Positions 42,912 through 54,289 of a stretch of 64,000 nucleotides of DNA are shown piece after piece. The DNA is from Macrostomum hystrix (Eukaryota > Platyhelminthes > Macrostomidae), in the NCBI GenBank assembly GCA_950097015.1, contig CATNEN010000038.1, positions 25,581,001 through 25,645,000 on the forward strand, written 5' to 3'. The notes beneath the pieces are model-generated. The model was given only the letters and a program-made list of their open reading frames with translations, was not told where the DNA came from and ran no database searches. The number at the start of each line of letters is the position of its first letter. Position 1 is the first letter of the stretch. The position numbers and the translations under genes were made by a program.

Positions 42912-45900
42912 TTAGTCACATTTAACCGACAACACTTGCACCACGGCATCCACCATTGATTCGTGCAGGCTGCATGCCTCATCGCAAGGCTCCAGTTTAA
43001 CTAGCCAATTGCTATTCAGACGATTCCAAAGCGTAGATTTTTTGGCTAGCAACGGCTTAGCAACCGACTCTTTTTCCTGGTCGCAATCTTTCAATTGAGG
43101 ATGGGTGAGCAGTGCCGAGTCAGCGAGTTGATAGTCGCCCCAATACCTGACAAAGGTGCACTGCTGAACATGCCGCTGTATATCGGCAAGCAGAAGCTCA
43201 TTGGCTGCTCGGTCCATCACGGACAAGCAGTCACTAGCCGCATCCCAGTGCCTATGATCCCACTGGAACTGCGGATAGTCCAGAGCTGCCGCCGACAGCG
43301 TGAATGCCGCCGCAGCTGCTGTCACCTCCGCATCGCCGAATCGCGCAGGGGAACACTTGGCTTGGCCTGGCAAACGTCGGACAATGTCTTCGACAAGGCT
43401 CAGAGCTTCTGGCGAGTCGGGGCAGAGTTGGGCGAAGTTCCACCGAGCTCGAATGGTCTGGAAATGTTAAATTATGGATCATTTAAAACTTCGCAGAAGA
43501 AACGAAAATAACTTTCAGGAATACTTTAGGTTTTAAAAACACAATGGGATATTTTGAAACTTTATGGAATATTTTGAAAACTCAATGGGATATTATGAAA
43601 ACTCAATGGGATATTATGAAAACTCAATGGGATATTTTGAAAACTAAATGGGATATTTTGAAAACTAAATGGGATATTTCGAAAACTCAATGGGATATTT
43701 CGAAAACTCAATGGAATATTTTAAAAAGTCAATGGGATATTTTGAAAACTCAACGGAATATTTTGAAAACTTATTGGGATATTTTGAAAAACTCGATGGG
43801 ATATTTTGAAAACTCAATGGGATATTTAACTCAATGTGATATTTTAAAAACTTAATGAGATATTTTGAAAACTCAATGGGATATTTTGGAAACTCAATGG
43901 GATATTTTGGAAACTCAATGGGATATTTTGGAAACTCAATGGGATATTTTGAAAACTCAATGGGATATTTTGAAAGCCGCACAGTAATATCGCACTAACC
44001 TTATCATACATGCGTCGGCGATCGAAGGCGTCAATGAGATTGCGCTCAGTCGCACACTCATCGAAGCTATCAGCATCCGGTTCTGAATCTGGGTCGCGCG
44101 CCTCATTCTTAACCAGCGAATCACACGCATTTGTCAGTTCTTTGGCTAGCAACCGATGCGCGTTCGGGTTGCCGGGAAATTTACTAGCATACTCCGTTAG
44201 CAAATGTTCCAGGCGTCTGAAACTGTGCTCTCGGCTAGACTCGGAGGCTGGCAAGTGACTACCATGGTAGCATCTTCTAGTGCTTGAAATCTTAGCAAAG
44301 CCTTGGACAAAGATATCGTAAATATCCGCTTCAGCATTGCAGGCTGTTGAATATTCGCCACTACTACTGCAAGTAGTCCAACTGGAAATGATATCAGGCA
44401 GATTGCTCAGATATTCTTCTGCTCTATTCAGGTGATAATCATCTTCAAATTGTCGACTGGCTATTTGAGATTGGCACAATGGATCGTCCGAGCTTTCCGT
44501 TGAATCGCGCTTTCTCTTTCTCTGCCTACTAGCGCCCATTGTTTGCTGCCAAGCGGCTAGCTGAGCCAAGCCAAGGTAGAGCTGACTCAAACGGCTACAG
44601 CGCAGAGACTCAGGTGACGCGGCCACACCCTGACGGCTGGGGTCGCGCACAGTGAATAGAGAAAACAGACTGTCCCATCGATGCTGGCTGGCGAAGTACA
44701 GTTGTACCTGACCAGTGGTTAGGCGAGTAACATTATTTTGAACCTGAGTCTATACTCAACCTGAGTCTATACTGAACATGAGTCTATACTGAACCTGAGT
44801 TTATAGTCAACCTGAGTCTATACTGAACCTGAGTCTATAGTCAACCTGAGTCTATACTGAACCTGAGTCTATACTGAACCTGAGTCTATACTGAACCTGA
44901 GTCTATACTGAACCTGAGTCTATACTGAACCTGAGTCTATACTGAACCTGAGTCTATACTGAACCTGAGTCTATACTGAACCTGAGTCTATAGTCAACCT
45001 GAGTCTATACTGAACCTGAGTCTATACTGAACCTGAGTCTATACTGAACCTGAGTCTATACTGAACCTGAGTCTATACTGAACCTGAGTCTATACTGAAC
45101 CTGAGTCTATACTGAACCTGAGTCTATACTCAACCTGAGTCTATAATGAACCTGAGTCTATACTCAACCTGAGTCTATACTCAACCTGAGTCTATAATGA
45201 ACCTGAGTCTATACTCAATCTGAGTCTATACTCAACCTGAGTCTATACTGAACCTGAGTCTATACTGAACCTGAGTCTATACTCAACCTGAGTCTATACT
45301 CAACCTGAGTCTATACTCAACCTGAGTTTATGAAATTCTGCTGAAATGGCATCTGGAGATCAGGGAATCTGCTTAAATGGTACCCGAGGATCTAGGAATC
45401 TTCCTAAATTGCACCTGGGGATCAGGGAATCTTCCTAAATGGTACCTGAGGATCTAGGAATCTTCCTAAATTGCACCTGGGGATCAGGGAATCTTCCTAA
45501 ATGGCACCTGAAGATCTTGGATTTCAATCCTATGGCCCTCACCTGCAGCAGCATATTCTGCTTGTCTGGCACTGTTAGGCGGCGCAAAGCGGCAATGAAC
45601 TGGTTGAGTAGTTGGTGCTCTGAATGTCTGGCTAGCAAATGCAGAGAGCAGCGCCACAGGATGGCAGGACAGGGCTTGCCGTGCATTATGTACCGCAGCA
45701 GCAACTTAGTAGCTCGACTGTACCTGCCTCTGTGCAGGTCGTCCACAATGCCCAGGACTAGCACGGCTGCGTGAGAGCACCTGAGGATGCGGGCGGGAAG
45801 ACTGTATATTAGAATTATGCGATATTGTGTGTTGGATTAACCAAATGGGATATTGTGTGTTGGATTAAACAAATGGGATATTGTGTGTTGGATTAACCAA

Positions 45901-46739
45901 ATGGGATATTGTGTGTTGGATTAACCAAATGGGATATTGTGTGTTGGATTAACCAAATGGGATATTGTGTGTTGGATTAACTAAATGGGATATTGTGTGT
46001 TGGATTAACTAAATGGGATATTGTGTGTTGGATTAACCAAATGAGATATTGTGTGTAGGATTAACCAAATGGGATATTGTGTGTTGGATTAACCAAATGA
46101 GATATTGTGTGTAGGATTAACCAAATGGGATATTGTGTGTTGGATTAACTAAATGGGATATTGTGTGTTGGATTAACCAAATGAGATATTGTGTTTTGGA
46201 TTAACTAAATGGTATATTGTGTGTTGGATTAACCAAATGAGATATTGTGTGTTGGATTAACTAAATGGTATATTGTGTGTTGGATTAACTTAGTGGGATA
46301 TTGTGTGTAGGATTAAGATAGTGGGATATTGTGTGTAGGATTAACGTAGTGGGATATTGTGTGTAGGAATAACATAGTGGGATATTGTGTGTAGGATTAA
46401 CGTAGTTGGATATTGCTTGTAGGATTAAACCAGTAGCATATTATGCGTAGGATATAGTCTTTGTGCAGTTGCCAACCTGGGCAGGAACCGCATATCTCCG
46501 GTGACATTGAGTCGAGCATAGTTGGAGCCGCCAAGCATCGGGTTGAGCATCTCGGATTTGCCGCATTCGCTGATGCCGCCAGAGCTAGCTAGCAGCAATG
46601 CCGCCGCAACCCTGCGAAGCCGACGAAGCCGAACCTCCCTGATCGACTCGTCATCCGCTACGGCGTCAACCTCGTCGGCACTGCCAGTGCCAGTCAACAG
46701 AAAGCGAGACCAAAGCCTCTCCTTCTGTTCTTCGAGTGA
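42912..46739 (-). CDS. TAF1A: TAF1A-like RNA polymerase I (SL1/TIF-IB) subunit
   Basis: Four exons (minus order) 46739-46477, 45780-45543, 44707-44000 and 43457-42912, GT-AG and in phase, give 584 codons. Recognition rests on a TAF1A-like block: DIFVQGFAKI followed by LLTEYASKFPGNPNAHRLL. This parallels human DPFVKSYVEML and [21 protein letters not shown], in the helical-repeat region. Exon 2 (LHRGRYSRATKLLLRYIM) and the last exon (RARWNFAQLCPDSPEAL) also look helical. In other animals TAF1A is part of the TBP complex that recruits Pol I to rDNA promoters. The first exon opens directly after an acceptor-like TTTAAG with SLEEQKERLWSRF and has no ATG; the true start is unresolved. An acidic-basic insertion (QRKRKRDSTESSDD) makes it longer than the 450-residue human protein. 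Each of the three introns is filled by a different minisatellite. Confidence 0.65.
43535..43975. repeat. 22-bp minisatellite in TAF1A-like intron 3
   Basis: About 20 copies of a 22-bp unit with core CTCAATGGGATATTTTGAAA, occupying most of the intron. Confidence 0.95.
44735..45330. repeat. 17-bp minisatellite in TAF1A-like intron 2
   Basis: About 35 copies of a 17-bp unit CTGAACCTGAGTCTATA. It is followed at 45350-45520 by a second, short array of a unit of about 34 bp (core GGGGATCAGGGAATCTTCCT). Confidence 0.95.
45815..46450. repeat. 28-bp minisatellite in TAF1A-like intron 1
   Basis: About 22 copies of a 28-bp unit with core GGGATATTGTGTGTTGGATT. The 3' copies (46280-46440) are the most diverged. 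Confidence 0.95.
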
Positions 46740-46744
46740 CTTAA

Positions 46745-47095
46745 ATTGATTTTTATAACACGGAATATAAATTCAGGGCCCTGATTTGCTCATTTATAAC
46801 TTCGCTAGTTTTATTAGGGTTATTGTTATCATTCGGTAACATCATTCGGTTATTGCTTTAATAATTTCTTGAATATTTGTAAAAGTTTGCTGTTAAAAGA
46901 AGCGAAAAACAAATAGGCTTGCTAGATTAATAAGGAAGATATTTTTTCTTAAAAAGATTTATTAACTTAAAAACACTTCCGCAGAGCAAACTTTATAAAA
47001 AACTAGAAAATTACAACGAATGTACATTGAGATTAAAGAGATCCAGTATTGGATCTAAGGGAGAATGCATTGGAGATAAATACTCAAAGTTAACT
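46745..47095. other. Spacer upstream of the TAF1A-like exons
   Basis: AT-rich. I could not find an upstream coding exon for the TAF1A-like gene here. Confidence 0.4.
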
Positions 47096-47099
47096 TGCA

Positions 47100-47545
47100 G
47101 TGAAGAGTACATTTAGGGGTAGAGAGGTCTAGGGTTGGCTTGAAATTAGTGTATATTTAGGGGTAGAGAGATCTAGGGTTGCATGGCTTGTAACTAGTGT
47201 ACATTAGGGGTAGAGAGATTTAGGGTTGCATGGCTTGTAACTAGTGTACATTTGGGGTAGAGAGATCTAGGGTTGCATGGCTTGTAGCTAGTGTACATAA
47301 GGGGTAGAGAGATTTAGGGTTGCATGGCTTGTAACTAGTGTACATTTGGGGTAGAGAGATCTAGGGTTGCATGGCTTGTAACTAGTGTACATTAGGGGTA
47401 GAGAGATCTAGGGTTGCATGGCTTGTAACTAGTGTACATTTGGGGTAGAGAGATCTAGGGTTGCATGGCTTGTAACTAGTGTACATTTGGGGTAGAGAGA
47501 TTTAGGGTTGCATGGCTTGTAACTAGTGTACATTTGGGGTAGAGA
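47100..47545. repeat. About 46-bp minisatellite
   Basis: About nine copies of a 46-47-bp unit with core GAGATCTAGGGTTGCATGGC, between the unrecognised gene's stop and the TAF1A-like gene. Confidence 0.93.
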
Positions 47546-47680
47546 ATATAGTTAATGTACAGCGATTTCACATCAAGCTATTCGGTCAAAAGGAAAAAAT
47601 TGTTTTCGCGGCAAGAAGCATTCTTTTTAATTGCTAAATAAACATGTATATTGTACACAAATTTTGTACACACTCCTCAA

Positions 47681-48214
47681 TTAATCTGTTCCCTCCATCA
47701 TCTGTTGAATGACATGCCTTAGCACCACTTTGTAGTCTCGACTGTACTGTACTGTCGAAACTTTACGACGCTTTCTAGAAGCTCGCTGCGCCGTCACCGA
47801 AGTGGAACCAAGAGAATCAGCTCCTTTATTAGACAACGACAAGCTAGACATCCTGGCTTCTTTCCGAATTCGCTTCAATCTTTTACGAACCTGACGCTCA
47901 GTAGCTGCGATGGCTTCTTCAGCATCCGTGGTCGAAGACGCTTCGATTGGCGGTAAGGACGAAGCTTGCTGGGGCATTGTTGGCTGCACTTCGGTCTTTC
48001 CTGCCAGTGTCAAGCCGGCCTCAGTCCAGCCCAACTGTTCTAGAGCTGAATGAAACAGAGATTCGCATTCTTTCACTAATTTAGACAACTCAATCGCTTC
48101 AGGTGTGGCGTGCTCAAGCAGTGATTGCTGGGATGCATGCTGCTTCGGCTGCTGCTCCTGGAAGATTTGTTTCAGTAGCAACGAGAAATTAACAATTGCC
48201 GACAAATGCTTAAG
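47681..48214 (-). CDS. Terminal exon of an unrecognised gene
   Basis: A 177-codon frame opens after a strong acceptor (TTTTATATTTTAG, intron side from 48215). It reads LKHLSAIVNFSLLLKQIFQEQ, then a Gln-rich stretch, a helical segment (ELSKLVKECESLFHSALEQLG) and a basic, nuclear-looking region (RQVRKRLKRIRKEAR, then ASRKRRKVSTVQYSRDYKVV). It ends RHVIQQMMEGTD. No domain is recognised. The two basic clusters suggest a nuclear or nucleolar protein. No upstream coding exon could be assigned. The first codon is in phase 0 after the acceptor, so either an upstream exon or a trans-spliced AUG could provide the start. Confidence 0.6.
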   Translation of the reverse strand, partial: LKHLSAIVNFSLLLKQIFQEQQPKQHASQQSLLEHATPEAIELSKLVKECESLFHSALEQLGWTEAGLTLAGKTEVQPTMPQQASSLPPIEASSTTDAEEAIAATERQVRKRLKRIRKEARMSSLSLSNKGADSLGSTSVTAQRASRKRRKVSTVQYSRDYKVVLRHVIQQMMEGTD

Positions 48215-48229
48215 CTAAAATATAAAATG

Positions 48230-48645
48230 GCAGCTGCGATTCTGACTGCTAACCCTGCTGCGATTCTGACTGCTAACCCTGCTGCGATTCTGACTGCTAA
48301 CCCTGCTGCGATTCTGACTGCTAACCCTGCTGCGATTCTGACTGCAAACCCTGCTGCGATTCTGACTGCTAACCCTGCTGCGATTCTGACTGCTAACCCT
48401 GCTGCGATTCTGACTGCTAACCCTGCTGCGATTCTGACTGCAAACACTGCTACGATTCTGACTGCTACCCCTGCTGCGATTCTGACTGCTAACCCTGCTG
48501 CAATTCTGACTGACTGCTAACCCTGCTGCGTTTCTGACTGCTAACCCTGCTGCGATTCTGACTGTCAACCCTGCTGCGAGGATGACTGCTAAAACCCCGC
48601 TGCGATTCTGACTGCTAACCCTCCTGCGATTTTGAAGATATAAAC
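48230..48645. repeat. 24-bp minisatellite upstream of the unrecognised exon
   Basis: About 17 copies of a 24-bp unit with core GCGATTCTGACTGCTAACCC, ending at the acceptor of the 47681-48214 exon. It gives open frames of 90-117 codons on both strands that are not genes. Confidence 0.95.
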
Positions 48646-48649
48646 ATCT

Positions 48650-49435
48650 GATTTAAAAAAAATGAATTTTTTTTCAGTAGTCTCCATTTTTTCATTCTAA
48701 GAATTGATGTTAGTAAAAACTGCCAAAAAGGCACAATAGAAAACTATTTTACTGGTATGTACTTTTAACTGTCGCACAAAAAATTCCAGACGACACTACT
48801 ACTAGTAAGTAGCTCGTACCTTAAAAGCTCAAAGAGCAACTGGACAGATAAAAAACTTTTGGACGGAATGTGAAGCAAGAAAAAACGTTACAAAATCATT
48901 GAAATTTCAAAGAACAATGCGCTGCACCATTGCTTACTTCGAAGTACTTTTGTGGAACAGCAATACAAACAGATGCAACAAACTCGGGTAGAAAAAAGTT
49001 AACATTTTAGAAAATTTAACTTTTTAAGCAAGGCAAAAATGCTTTTAAACTAACTGCCAGTTCCGATTCCATTGAAGCGTAAATTAAAATGATTACTACA
49101 TTTTTCTATTGTTTGTTTTAGGTTGGAAAAACAAAAATATGGCAAACAGCGATTTGTTTTTTATTTAGAAAATCGGTTAAACCGAGGTTACACTTGAGAA
49201 TGAAAATGAAGATAAAGATTTTCAAGGAATTCGGGTTAATTTGGCTGAGCTATTTAGAAAGTAGGTAAAAACAGAAGTCTGGGTTATTATTTATAAAATA
49301 ATATTCAATAATTGAGACGGTTTGGGATCACAGATTTGAAAGTTGGGATTTTAGACCATTTGGAGACTTTAAGGAGCTTGGAATGTCAGTTAGGGATTTC
49401 ATGTAGTTTTGGGCGATAAGACAGGCTAGGATTTC
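48650..49435. other. AT-rich region, no supported gene
   Basis: A possible minus-strand fragment ending at a GTAAGC donor near 48940 reads FVASVCIAVPQKYFE. It could be an upstream exon of the 47681-48214 gene, but is too short to call. Confidence 0.35.
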
Positions 49436-49439
49436 CCAC

Positions 49440-49930
49440 AGTTCAGCATTTCTCACAGTTTGGGATTTCTCACAGTTTGGGATTTCTCACAGTTTAGGAT
49501 ATCTTACAGTTTGGGATTTCTCACAGTTTGGGATTTCTTACAGTTTGGGATTTCTCACAGTTTAGGATTTCTCACAGTTTAGGATTTTAACAGTTTGGGA
49601 TTTGTCACAGTTTGGGATTTCTCACAGTTTAGGATTTTAACAGTTTGGGATTTCTCACAGTTTGGGATTTCTCACAGTTTGGGATTTTAACAGTTTGGGA
49701 TTTCTAACAGTTTGGGATTTCTCACAGTTTGGGATTTTTCACAGTTTGGGATTTCTCACAGTTTGGGATTTTAACAGTTTGGAATTTCTAACAGTTTGGG
49801 ATTTCTCACAGTTTGGGATTTTTCACAGTTTGGGATTTCTAACAGTTTGGGATTTCTAACAGTTTGGGATTTCTAACAGTTTGGGATTTCTAACAGTTTG
49901 GGATTTTTCACAGTTTGGGATTTCCCAATA
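49440..49930. repeat. 17-bp minisatellite abutting DNAAF4 3' end
   Basis: About 29 copies of a 17-bp unit CACAGTTTGGGATTTCT with 16-bp variants. It ends about 30 bp from the DNAAF4 stop, so probably lies in the 3' UTR. Confidence 0.95.
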
Positions 49931-49957
49931 CAGCAAAATCAGTAGCATCAGTCACAA

Positions 49958-52900
49958 CTAGTCGTCAATATCGTCAAGACCGTTGCGCCCGTTGTCACCA
50001 TTCGCAGCCGCAGCCGCAGCCGCCTCAGTACGCCGCAGATCTTCGGCAATCTCAGCTCTGTCAGGCGCCAGTCTGGCAGCTTCGCGCAATTCAACAACAG
50101 CCTCGGCGTGGGCGTCCAGGCCACAGAGGGCGGCTGCCCTGCGGCAGTGAGCCCTGACGCGGGCCAGCCTGTTCTGCTCCACCGGCGGCTGAAGCAGTTC
50201 CAAAGCCTTGGACGCATCTTCCAGTGCTTTGAAACAATTGCCGAGGCGCAGGTGACAAGCGGCCCTATTGGAATAGAGCGAATGCAATTCACTTTTCAAC
50301 GCGATTGCGTGCGAATAGGCGTTGATGGCGGCCAGATAGTTGCCAGATGCGAACAGCCGATTGCCTTTGTCCCGCAGCCAGACGGGATCGCGCTCCTTAT
50401 CCGACAGGTCTGCGGCCTGACCGGTTTCCGACAGTTCGGCGGACGCAGCGTCAGCTAAGCGACGTCGCTCGGCTTGCTTGCTGAGCCACTGGACCGAGAA
50501 TTTTCGGGAGCGTTTTTTGCGAATAATACAAAATAATATTATAATAATTGCAGGAGGGCTGCGGGCAATGGCACATCATTTGGTGACTGTAGACCCGCAG
50601 CCAGCGAGGAGGCAATTCTTCCCATTCCGCTGGCTCCTGAGCACACACGCACACAGATACTGCACGCGGGCACACTTCACCCAAATTGCACAACACGCCC
50701 CAAGCTTTGCCTCCGCGGCTGCGCCCCAAATTCATGTGGCCTCGACGCGGAATCGAGCTCAGGGACCTTGGTGCCAAAGATGAACGACCACTCAGCCACG
50801 AGTGCTGACCTCCTAAAACCACTGCGATCGTGTACACTGCCAGACGATGAGAAAGTCCAAGCGGATGCGACAGTTATCATAACAATAATTATGAAATCGC
50901 CAGGCCACCGACCTCCTCTTCCAGAGCCTTCTGCGACTCGCGCTCGGGCGTTGGAAACACCCGGGCAGTGAAGCTGACACCGATCCGGCCCGGCTGCCGA
51001 ACACCTAGCACCGACTCAACTGGCTGACGCTTCACCTGGGTTCGATTCTCTTTAGAGCCAGAGTCTTCCTCGGCTAAGAAAATCTCCTCGCACTGCGGCT
51101 TAGCTGGGACAATTTCCAACGACTCGTCCGTAACCGCAGCGGCTTGGAGTTCCTCGCGAAACACGCGCCTAGCGTCCTGACGCAGCCGTTCCTGTTTGAG
51201 TCGAAATTCTTCCAGTTCGCGCATCGCGGCGTCCCTTTCAGCCTGCTTGGCCGATTCGATTCGGGCCCTATCGGCCTCCTCCAGTCTCATCTGTTCGCGC
51301 AGGCTCAGCTGTTCGTTGGCTCGATGGCCGGCCCGAGCGGCCGATTCGGCAGCCCGCAGGCGCTCGGCTAGGCGAGTCATGGCCCTCTGACGGATGTCGC
51401 GAGTGACGCTCTTGTCGTCTGCAGTTGAATGGATTTAAAAAGTTCTACTAATGTGGAACCCACCAAGCCTTCTCTCAGCATCTGCGCCCCATTTGAATTT
51501 GAACTTGCCGCGGAATCGAGCTCAGGGACCTTGGTGCGAGAGGCAAATGCGTCAGACCGCTCTGCCACTCACCCCCTGACTGTTTCACCTACTGACTGCT
51601 CTACTTTAGTTTAAAACATTTTGTTTATATTCGTTTTATTGGAAAACTGAAAAAATCTCTACATTTCAGTCGTAGCCTGTGCGTTGTGTTATAAGTAGGG
51701 AATTAAAGAATAACTTTCTGCGAAGAAACCTGGAGGATAAAACTTCCCTCTTGCTTTTTAACATACAAAACCCACAGTATGGCAAAATTGGAAAAAAGAC
51801 CGAAGAATAACAAAAAATTACCAGCTTGGTCAATCATGAGATGAGTCCAGGCAGTTGACTGTAATTTAGTGACAGTGACCTGCATGACGCCACTGTCAGC
51901 TACGCAAGCAGATTCATCCTCTGAGACTGGCTGATAAAAGAAACACTCGAATATATAAGGCGGAAACGAGACCTGTGAAAATTCAATGGTTATTAGCAGA
52001 CTGGGTTAGCAAAACAGAAGCTAAAAGTTTAAAATATATAACAAGTAAATATTCATAAATTTCCTGTGCTACAAAATACCTAAAAGTTATTTACATTTTT
52101 TGTTTATTTGTTATTTAACATTAAATCAGACAAGAACTAAAAATTTAATATTTTATTTTCACATTTTTCAATGCATAACAAAGGATTCAAAAGATATTGT
52201 GTAAAAATTGTCTTCGTTTTTTATACTAGGAAGTAAAAAAGAAATTCTTCAATTTATTTGAAAGATTTTATTGCATGAAAAAGGAAAATTTACAGTGCTT
52301 TTAATTTCCTATTCAATTTTTTTTCAGAAATTTGTAGAAAATTATTAGGTAACAGAAATACAAATTGTTAGCCTATGGTCATATGAGAAAAATTAATGTT
52401 AAAAAAGTAATAATTGTTATGATATTGATAACTAGTAATGAGTAATATAGGCCCTATGCTTAATACTGATTAAGTGATAAAACAAATAGTTTAAGTTAAC
52501 TAAAAATCTTTTACCACTTTTGATTTAAAATAATAACATTTAAATACCCATAAAGACATTTCAAAGTTGCATATATTTGAAGGGGAGATCAAATTTGGGA
52601 AATCTAGTATCCATTGCACTTTGTAAAGCTTGAATTGGTAGTCATATGTCTAGCAATTGGCATCGCAAAAATCCAAAATAGAAGTTAATGAGCTAAGTCT
52701 GGATATTCTCAGCCTTGCAGCTATAGTCAATTGCTTGAAAAAACATAGGCCATACTCAAGAAAGCCAACGATGTGATTATGTCAATGACTATAATATAAG
52801 ATTCTTATATGATATCACTGATATAGCATGATATATTAGCACAATTTTAAAATTAAAGGTCAACACTAGGGTAATGTATCATCAACCAAACAAGAATGTG

Positions 52901-54288
52901 TATTTTTTTAACTTCAAACCTAAGCTACAGATTTTCTATTTAAGATATCATGATAAATCAAAAGCCAAGTTATAGAAAACAGTTACATCTTTCTAAAAAG
53001 TATCTGCTTTTGCTATTTTGTCAAATAGAAAAAAAGTTATTCCTGCTTTTTATCTAAAACCGAACAATGATTTTCATGTATCTTCAAACCAAACAGAGAA
53101 TTTGATGTTTGCTTTTACAATTTGAGTGAGTGGTTTAATCTTATTTTAAGGAGTGAACTATCATGAATTATGTCATCTGAAAGCATTTTTCATGCTCTAT
53201 AAATAACTACATTTATGGTCATTTAATTGGCAAGCAACCATATACAATCTTCATCTAAAGTACATACTGAAAAAATGTAGTTAAAAAGTATGCTTTTGCA
53301 ATAAAAATTTCTACTGAAACATCAATATCTTTCTTTCCTCTTAATGCTTCATTGCACATCATGCCTCAGCTTGTAGATAATTTCTTCAACTTTCAAATTA
53401 GTTGTTCTGTGAAACACAATAGCTTGTTTCATCTTGCACAAGACCAAGAAAGGAGTCAAAATTCTTGTTCAGTTTTGAAGATACACTGTTCGGTTGATGA
53501 TACATTACCCTACTTCATAGCAATTAAATCTCAAAACTAAATGCAACATTGCCCCATACAGAAGATCATACATGCGCAACACCCGGCCGACCTGGCCGAA
53601 CTGGCTGGGTGAAATGAGGGCCAAGCAAGGTAAGTCGCAAAAACCAATCGACCAAGTGCAAAAAAATCAAAGGGGGGACCAAGGGACAAAAAAGGAAGGG
53701 GTGAAGAAAAGGAAAAAGGGGAGAGAAAAAGAGAGCAAATGAGAGCAAACTAAGTTGTAAATAGAGCAATGAAATGAACTAAGTCGCAAATAAGAGCAAA
53801 CTAAGTCGCAAATAGAGCAAAAACTAAGTTGCACGGCCGGCTAAGATTTGGGAGGTTGCGCATGTATGCAGAAGATAAATATAAATAGGAATAGGTAGGC
53901 CTAGCTAGTTATGACCAGTTTAGAGTAAAAAAACTAACTTTTTGTGCAAAACCTAGATGTTTGTCTACCTTGGACTTGACAGATGAAATATACCTACAAT
54001 GTGAGAAACTATAGAACTAAAAAACTATCAATTAGAGTTGTTACTATCTTATAACACTTAACTAAAGATGGTAAAATGAATACACAATCTAATATGTAAT
54101 TTTTCGATATATAAATACCTATCACAATATCCACTTAGATATGCTAAGTTTATAATTTTACTTACTTTTAAATATTCGGATGTAAGCACAACATCAACCT
54201 TAGATGGTGGAATTCCTTTTAGTGGAATTGAGACAACGACTTTTTGTTGACTATCACTCCATTTATAGTCCTTGATAAAGATAGGCAT
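49958..54288 (-). CDS. DNAAF4: Dynein axonemal assembly factor 4 (DYX1C1)
   Basis: Four exons (minus order) 54288-54166, 51972-51822, 51418-50913 and 50488-49958, GT-AG and in phase, give 436 residues (human 420). The N-terminal CS/p23 domain starts MPIFIKDYKWSDSQQKVVVS and has PLKGIPPSKVDVVLTSEYLK then VSFPPYIFECFFYQPV (human KVNFPPFLFEAFLYAPI). A charged coiled coil follows (about 95-200). The family motif VSFTARVFPTPERESQ aligns with human INFTPRVFPTALRESQ. The C-terminal TPR block has DPVWLRDKGNRLFASGNYLA, SNRAACHLRLGN and KALELLQPPVE. DNAAF4 is a cytoplasmic co-chaperone (binding HSP90/HSP70) that preassembles axonemal dynein arms, so this animal makes motile cilia. Intron 1 is 2.2 kb; introns 2 and 3 each hold an inverted SINE. 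Confidence 0.95.
50525..50870 (-). mobile_element. tRNA-derived SINE copy (family 1) in DNAAF4 intron 3
   Basis: Inverse copy retaining the 3' end (GGAGGGCTGCGGGCAATGGC complement), the GCTCAGGAGCCAGCGG block and GAGCTCGATTCC. The CTGACGATGAG segment seems displaced to 50838-50858. Confidence 0.75.
51440..51590 (-). mobile_element. tRNA-derived SINE fragment (family 1) in DNAAF4 intron 2
   Basis: Inverse 5' part. Read on the minus strand: GAGTGGCAGAGCGGTCTGAC, GCCTCTCGCACCAAGGTCC, GAGCTCGATTCC and AGAGAAGGCTTGGTGGG; then it stops. It preserves a good box A and box B. Confidence 0.75.
51980..53555. other. DNAAF4 intron 1, AT-rich
   Basis: No coding signal. The sequence is low-complexity AT-rich with oligo-A/T tracts. 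Confidence 0.5.
53567..53868. mobile_element. 302-bp non-autonomous DNA transposon with 8-bp duplication
   Basis: Ends CATACATGCGCAAC and GTTGCGCATGTATG are exact inverted repeats of 14 bp. Flanks carry the direct duplication CAGAAGAT at 53559-53566 and 53869-53876. The interior is a purine-rich run with repeated CTAAGT(C/T)GCA motifs. Eight-bp duplication fits hAT- or P-type elements, but the termini are not the usual hAT CAGTG. Confidence 0.85.
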
Positions 54289-54289
54289 A

